In this document: positions 58,431-64,000 of the stretch, in pieces
How positions within the stretch are numbered: position 1 is the first letter of the stretch
Layout: every line of letters starts with the position of its first letter
NCBI GenBank assembly: GCA_034440635.1
Contig: JAOTON010001669.1
Coordinates: 2,113,501-2,177,500, forward strand
Source of the DNA: Lepas anatifera
Lineage: Eukaryota > Arthropoda > Thecostraca > Lepadidae
Length of the DNA stretch: 64,000 nt
Direction: 5' to 3'
Made by a program: the position numbers and the translations under genes
Notes under the pieces: generated by a model
Told to the model about the DNA's origin: nothing
The model's input: the letters and a program-made list of their open reading frames with translations, nothing else
Database searches by the model: none

Positions 58431-59095
58431 GTTTTCAAGTTTTATAATAAAATTTACACTTCTGTCTTTGAAAAACTTAAAAGAATCTAAAACGGTGCAT
58501 CGCACCTGCTCGTACCAAGAAGTGAAATCTAGCTGCTGATGTTTTATCATTTTAAGTCCGCCTAACAATTTGTTGTCTCTCAAAAACCATGATCAGTGCT
58601 CTTACAATTTCCAAACTGAGACGAAAGCATCAGACTTCATCCGACCGATTTTCCAATCATGATTGATGATATTTCGGTAACTTCTGTATTCCACTAACAA
58701 GAGAAATAGCTACTTGTCTTGTGAAATAATATCGTGGTAATTAGACGAAAATAGCTAAATCGGGCTTGCAAACGTCCCCCAGAAAAAATGCTCGGGAATT
58801 TTAGAATGACTAATCGACCGAGGAGACAGAGAGGGGGACAAAAGGTCCGACGGGAGGGTTTATCTCTACAGGGGAGCATCGCTCAGGGGGTGATGTTTTC
58901 ACCGAAAGCAGCCGAAGTGTAGCCCATAACAAAATTCGAATATTTTAGTGGGACTGATGTTTTAAATCCAAGCAACCATGTATTATTGTTGTGTTATAAA
59001 ACACAAAATGAATAAAATAAAGCAATTTGAAATAAGGCAGGAGGAAAAAATTGGAGCAACACTTCTCAGTTATCACACATTTGTATTTACTAAGA
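58431..59095. other. Intron or upstream sequence, no features recognised
   Basis: Nothing recognised. Confidence 0.4.
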
Positions 59096-59352
59096 GGCAG
59101 GGGCGTAGCCAGGAGTTCGCTCGATTTCCCTGCGACAGCGCCAAAAGAGCCCTGATGGGTAAAAAGGGCCTTGCTTGTTACAGAACAAGTGCTGAAGAGG
59201 GCTTGAGAGTGCGCTGTCTGGTATGAAATTTCAAATTTGGCCACAGATCATAGTGGAGGCGAGCCGCGCTTCGCGCGGTCCGTATCCTCAGGGGGCCCTT
59301 CGGGCCCTAAGGGGGGCGGCTGTCCCTGCCACCCCCTCCTTGGCTACGCCCT
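59096..59352. mobile_element. MITE-like element with GGGGCGTAGCCAGGA ends
   Basis: Terminal inverted repeat AGGGGCGTAGCCAGGA at the left and TCCTTGGCTACGCCCTG at the right, about 255 bp, with a G/C-rich palindrome CAGGGGGCCCTTCGGGCCCT inside. A relic of the same end (CCTTGGCTACGCCACTGGCA) lies at about 57531. No coding capacity. Confidence 0.75.
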
Positions 59353-61724
59353 GCTAAGAGGTCTCATTAAACATTAATAGGGCTTTGCGAATTCTACCTA
59401 TATTTTTTATATTACGATTGCTGTAATATCCCAATTATATGATTGACTAATAAAGCATACACAGCATGATCAGGGGTACTGAGCATCATACTAAGCCGAT
59501 GGCTACCACATGTTTTGGACCAAAAAACAGTCAATTATGTGCAGACCCTACATTTTCACAATCATGGATGCAGTTTTTTTGCCTATGCAACAATACCGGA
59601 AATCATGGATCTGCCGATGTGATCCTTGCTCCAATTGGTCCCATAGATCCGACGGAGTGGGGATAAATCTTCATGACATACAAAGAAGATTCAACACAAA
59701 TTCGTCATTTGGGAAATGCAGTCCTGCGTTCACTTCCTTGCTATCGCTCGCTAGCTTACTCCGTCTCATGACCGCATTTCAAGCACGTCATTTCTTTCAA
59801 GTCTTACCTCCTCTTGTGGACCAGTGAGGGTAACTAACAGGCTGTTTTCACAAAATGAGCCTCAGGTGAGACCAGGCCATTTCACTTCCAGCAAAAGTGT
59901 TTATTTCGTTTTTAATGAATTTGTGGGCACAGTAAATTTTTTAGTGTGATTAACTGGCAGCAAAAATTAGGCCAAAATCTGGTTAGCTTTCAGTTTTGCA
60001 GTGGAAAATGTAGTGCCAGAGTTGGAGGCTGAAGGTCTATGGTCCCCTCACTTTCTGGCCAGTTTCGGCCTGCCTGGCCGAAGCTGGATAGCGCACATTG
60101 TTCTGCAACTGGACAATATGAGCCTTCATGAGTCTACTAACATATGAAATGTTGCTGCATTGGTATTTTTTAAAATCGATGAAGCTTCATATTTTGCCTA
60201 TGTTTGTTTAAAAATGAGCGCCCCGCAAATTTTCCATGATATGGTTTATCTTGGACATCCGATCAAAATTTGGTCTTAACCAGGTCACTGTCCGCGTTCG
60301 AGAAATCAGCATGAAATACATTTTGCATAGTTACAGCTAAAAAATCGTAACAGAAAGCTACGGGGTGTGTTTCCGAAATAATATTGACAGAATAGACCAT
60401 TCTTAACACATTTAAAGTACACATGAAGAATAGGCTGAGCTACTTTGTACCTGATTTGGGTCAAATGGCCTAGTTGACCCAAGACGGCGTTTTTACCGAT
60501 GTGAGCTGTGTGCAATAGCAAGGAGAGGCGGGTGACAGGGAACGATCCTGAGGGAGGTTTACGCCGAATTGACCCGCCCGAATCCTTTTCGTACCTTTTA
60601 GGTACCCAAATAATCGATTTTAGGGGACACCTAGAAATTGATTGGTCTATGATCACTAGAAGCAAAAGCCGCCGCGAGAGATCTGTTCCAACGAGTGAAA
60701 CCCCCAAAAATTATCCTCCGGGGTCAGCTAAGATCTATGGAAGCCTTCTTCATTTGTTGCTCATCATCCTCCCTCAGCAGGGCAAAACTTCCGACAGCGA
60801 GAGAGGTCTAAAAATAAAACCTTACCAGCAGCCGGAAGATCCGGACTTTTATGGAGATGCCACTGTTACCAGCGCAAGTTTAAATGTGAATAGATTTTGA
60901 TCCATGGCGTCCACGGAATACACTACAAGTGGAACTTCCGACGACTGCTTGATGGAATACTTTTGCTGACAAGGAGCAGAGTGGGAAGGTGACACTCAGA
61001 AAAAAAGACGCGTTCAGTAAGTGGATAATCTTTCGGATTTCGCAGCACTCCATTCCGCAGTGTCTCAAAACTGGTTTTGCATTGGGATAGTGAGTGTAAA
61101 ATTCACGCTTGAAAATATGGAAGGCGAGTAGAAAGTCCAAACGCTATAATATTGTGGGAGTTAGTTGAAACTCGGTTACAGCCCTTACTAGCCCTTACTC
61201 GCGCATTTTTCATCAAATTTGTCTTTCCTTCCACACTAGATGGTTTTATATATACTAGGATTATTGAATTATGCTAAAAAAATCCCCAGGAAAGGTGTTT
61301 GGAAAAGTGAGTTAGAAAAAATGAAGGGGAAAAAGTGAAGGGGAAATTCAGGGCGCCTGGGTGTCACACTCTACTAAGCATTCCAGGCTTTAGATCATTG
61401 TGCCTCCATCGCCATTATCAAGGATGACACTTTCCGTTCAGCGGGATACAACGGCAGAACACCAGGCTCTACCAATATCAGTAAGACCCATTTCTGGCCA
61501 CCCCGGGCTGGAGTGACAAGATCTTTCAGGGGAAAAGAAAGCAGCGATTGTCCTGTGAGCAGAGTGCTAGCGACGACGACTTCAGGGCAGCGATTAACTC
61601 AACTAGTGTGTCCCCGTAGTACACTTCTCATACGGAAAGGCAAGCAATTGTGCCGAGTCAGACTTCTGTATCATATTCTGCCAGCACCTGTTATCACCGA
61701 GGCTGGTGACTAGGGTATCCTCCC
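59353..61724. other. No features recognised
   Basis: About 2.4 kb with no exon of the ADCY10-like gene in a compatible phase, no tandem array and no mobile-element protein that I can support. The gene presumably continues as a long intron. Confidence 0.4.
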
Positions 61725-61900
61725 CGTAGGCGGATCCAGGATTGCCGATCGGGGGGCGGGCAGCTTCCCGAGGGGCGCCATTTGGACCAGGGGGTTGCCA
61801 CTTTTGACCGGCAAAATCCATCAGTTGGGCGCAAAATCCTATCGGTTGGCACCGATTTTTGCATCCTGGGGGGATGGAAAGCGACATTTCAGGGGAGTCT
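61725..61900. repeat. Dispersed repeat with GCGCAAAATCCTATCGG core, second copy
   Basis: Matches 45845-46035 and begins GTAGGCGGATCCAGGATTGC, the same edge as in the fold-back at 54060. A related block is at 62545-62655 (CAGGGGGCGCCAT twice, then GGTTCGATAGAGGGGGCACG). Confidence 0.7.
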
Positions 61901-64000
61901 TGTTAAAGACGTCACGTTTTTCTTGAAATGAAAATGGAAGGACTGAGGTCAGTTTTGATTCAATTGTTGTCGAGTTTGCCGCACTTGTTTTAGATTTGTC
62001 TCTGCGATTAATTTTTTTATGATCGGAAAAATATCGGAAGAATATTCTTTATGATACTCCCGTCATGGAACCTCCCTGAAGCTGGTTTCTAAAGATATTG
62101 TTATTTTTGGTATTTGTGCATATATCGTGCATAGCGGGTGGAGATTCGTACCCGAAATATCTAGTTACTTGTATAAAAACAGGACCGACAGACTCACGAA
62201 TGCATCTCCACTCAGTCGACCAAACCGACTACCGAAAAGACTGGGCTGACGGCCAACGCCTATGCCTTGGATCACCCAAGCTGATCGAGGATGCAATGCG
62301 GGTATCCAAGCCCGGGAAATCATCACAAAAACGGTCCCGAAGACAGCCTACTCCGGTCCCGAGAGTGGGCCAGGTGGGACCTGGACGGCGGGGACGGCGC
62401 AACGGCGCGGGTCCTCGCCACTAATCGGCTGTCATCCAAACCGGAATCGCCAGAGCTTCCTTCGGCGATTGGGGCGACTTTAACGAAGCGCCCCCCATAT
62501 GGATATCTTTATTCGACGGCCGGAACAATCATCATCATCACATTACAGGGGGCGCCATCAACCTTTCAGGGGGCGCCATGGCCATTTCAGGGGGCTCCGA
62601 GGTTCGATAGAGGGGGCACGTGCCCCTCTTTGCTCCCCTGGATCTGCGTATGATCCTCCCACTTTGGGGCAGCCATGTGATGACTTGAGTGTTTCGTTCC
62701 TTAGTCCATCAGCTTTATCGCATTCAATGTTCCGAATTTTCGACCGGTAAACCCTCTTCCTCGGGGCGTGAAGCTCAAGCCCGATGCAATTATTTGCTGC
62801 TGATGTTGCCACTTTGCAGTTTGTTAGCAAAATATCAGTTTATTCTGCTTTTTGCTGTGATGAAAACATATATTTTCGTCCCCTGACACAGTAACGTGTT
62901 TTCTGTATCCTTTAGACTCCATAAAAGTCATTTTTGGACCTGTAAATTTCAGAAAGAGGGTACTTTCTCGCCCAATTGAACTACGGCTTTCCCTGAAATG
63001 ATTACGATACTCCTTGAAATGGCTAATGACACCCCCACTGAAATTTGGCAGGGGAGGTGGTTTTGCATCACCCACTAATACTTGCCGAATATTTCAGGAT
63101 CGTCGTTCAGGTCTTGAAAATCTATACGGACTATGGAACATTTATTGCGCGTGTTTTGCACAAACCTTTAGCTCCTAACATCAGGGAACTACTGACTCAT
63201 GACTGGAGGCATGTGAGGGTTATTTGGACGTCAGCACACGTATTCACACGAATTTCTCACGGTTCCTCTCCTCATAAAAAGGTCACACAAACAATTCCAA
63301 AATTCAATGGTGATGATGTGTGGACTCCATTGAATCACATCAGTCTTAATTCTAAGTCAGAGCTGAGGGCCTATCCATAAATTACGTTACATGTATTCTT
63401 ATAATTCTAACCCCCCCTCATGGTAATACTTGCTTACACCCTGTTGTAATGTCTACCAAAACGGTTACTGACTTCCCGCTCCCCCTTGTTTTTTCTTCTG
63501 TACTTTATGGACGGTCTCATATGTTTCGGAGACCATCTTTCGATACTGTCCTAGGTCAGGGCCTATACCTAAAGAAACTGCTTCTAATACATTACAGAGG
63601 CTTTGGTTTATATCGAACTGATGTGTTCAGAAAGCGTCTGGACGGGATTGAGACAGAACGCGTGTTTTGTCGATTACAACACAAACTACCCTATGATCAG
63701 AAACACTTCTCGATCACAGTGAGGAAAACTCCGCACATGATCGAGGGATACCACGCCCCCCCATCTCCGAGCATCAGAACAATGTTCCATAATAAATACT
63801 TTGGTAAACACATGGAGCTGCGCGCCTCAGGGTTCAGTGGGTGAGCAAGTCAGTGAGTCCCGTACGAACGCACGCCCCTTTCCGTGACCGCCACGGGGCG
63901 GGGAATCTCTAAGAAGACCCCAAGGCGATTACAAATGCGGGCACCCGGCCCATGTGTCATGTGTATGTGCGTGTGTGTGTGTGTTTACACACGCACGGAA
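61901..64000. other. No genes recognised
   Basis: Contains the related repeat fragment at 62545-62655 and a (GT)n run near the end. ORFs at 62098-62424 and 63449-63844 have no domain, signal peptide or splice context I can recognise. Confidence 0.4.

Noticed and set aside
62098..62424. ORF with CIKTGPTDSRMHLHSVDQTD
   Set aside because: Slightly suggestive, but it has no motif I recognise and overlaps another open frame; it cannot be supported.
63449..63844. 131-codon plus-strand ORF near the right edge
   Set aside because: No signal peptide, domain or splice context recognised. Its composition resembles the surrounding non-coding DNA, so it is left uncalled.

Overview
This is a piece of an invertebrate animal genome, not bacterial DNA. 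It has GT-AG introns, GC-rich short exons in AT-richer introns, Penelope-like and non-LTR retrotransposon remnants, several families of inverted-repeat DNA transposons, and very long microsatellites. The exact phylum cannot be fixed from sequence alone; an arthropod or another protostome is plausible.

The backbone is one large gene on the minus strand, running from about 57.6 kb down past base 387 and continuing off both ends. Fourteen well-supported exons (about 1.85 kb of coding sequence) plus two candidate exons encode the NTPase and post-NTPase part of a soluble adenylyl cyclase (ADCY10/sAC-like). The P-loop exon lies at 55.9 kb, the Walker-B-like exon at 49.2 kb, the conserved HGIPGWCEQLL exon at 46.9 kb and the CRSCGGGDF exon at 2.0 kb. 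Reading phases match at every successive junction. The catalytic cyclase domains would lie beyond base 64000, and the C-terminal part before base 1.

Nested in its 20 kb intron (16.7-36.9 kb) are three single-exon paralogues of a secreted cysteine-rich 213-residue protein: one on the minus strand (18.9 kb) and two on the plus strand (27.6 and 31.6 kb). The last two sit in a tandem segmental duplication. No homologue is recognised.

Mobile DNA is nested several deep. Two large fold-back elements with 8-bp target duplications (11.46-15.24 kb and 19.96-25.75 kb), a Penelope-like element (34.0-35.9 kb) and several TTAA-flanked elements each interrupt sequences whose uninterrupted copies also survive in the window. 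Four insertions can therefore be read as filled versus empty sites.

The most unusual feature is that several exons of the ADCY10-like gene have tandem arrays growing out of their own splice junctions. The exon at 36.92-37.08 kb has arrays derived from its donor on one side and from its acceptor on the other. The exon at 49.13 kb has a donor-derived array. The exons at 3.5, 40.6 and 1.9 kb have arrays abutting an acceptor or donor. The window also holds about 670 bp of uninterrupted CT dinucleotides at 39.5-40.2 kb.
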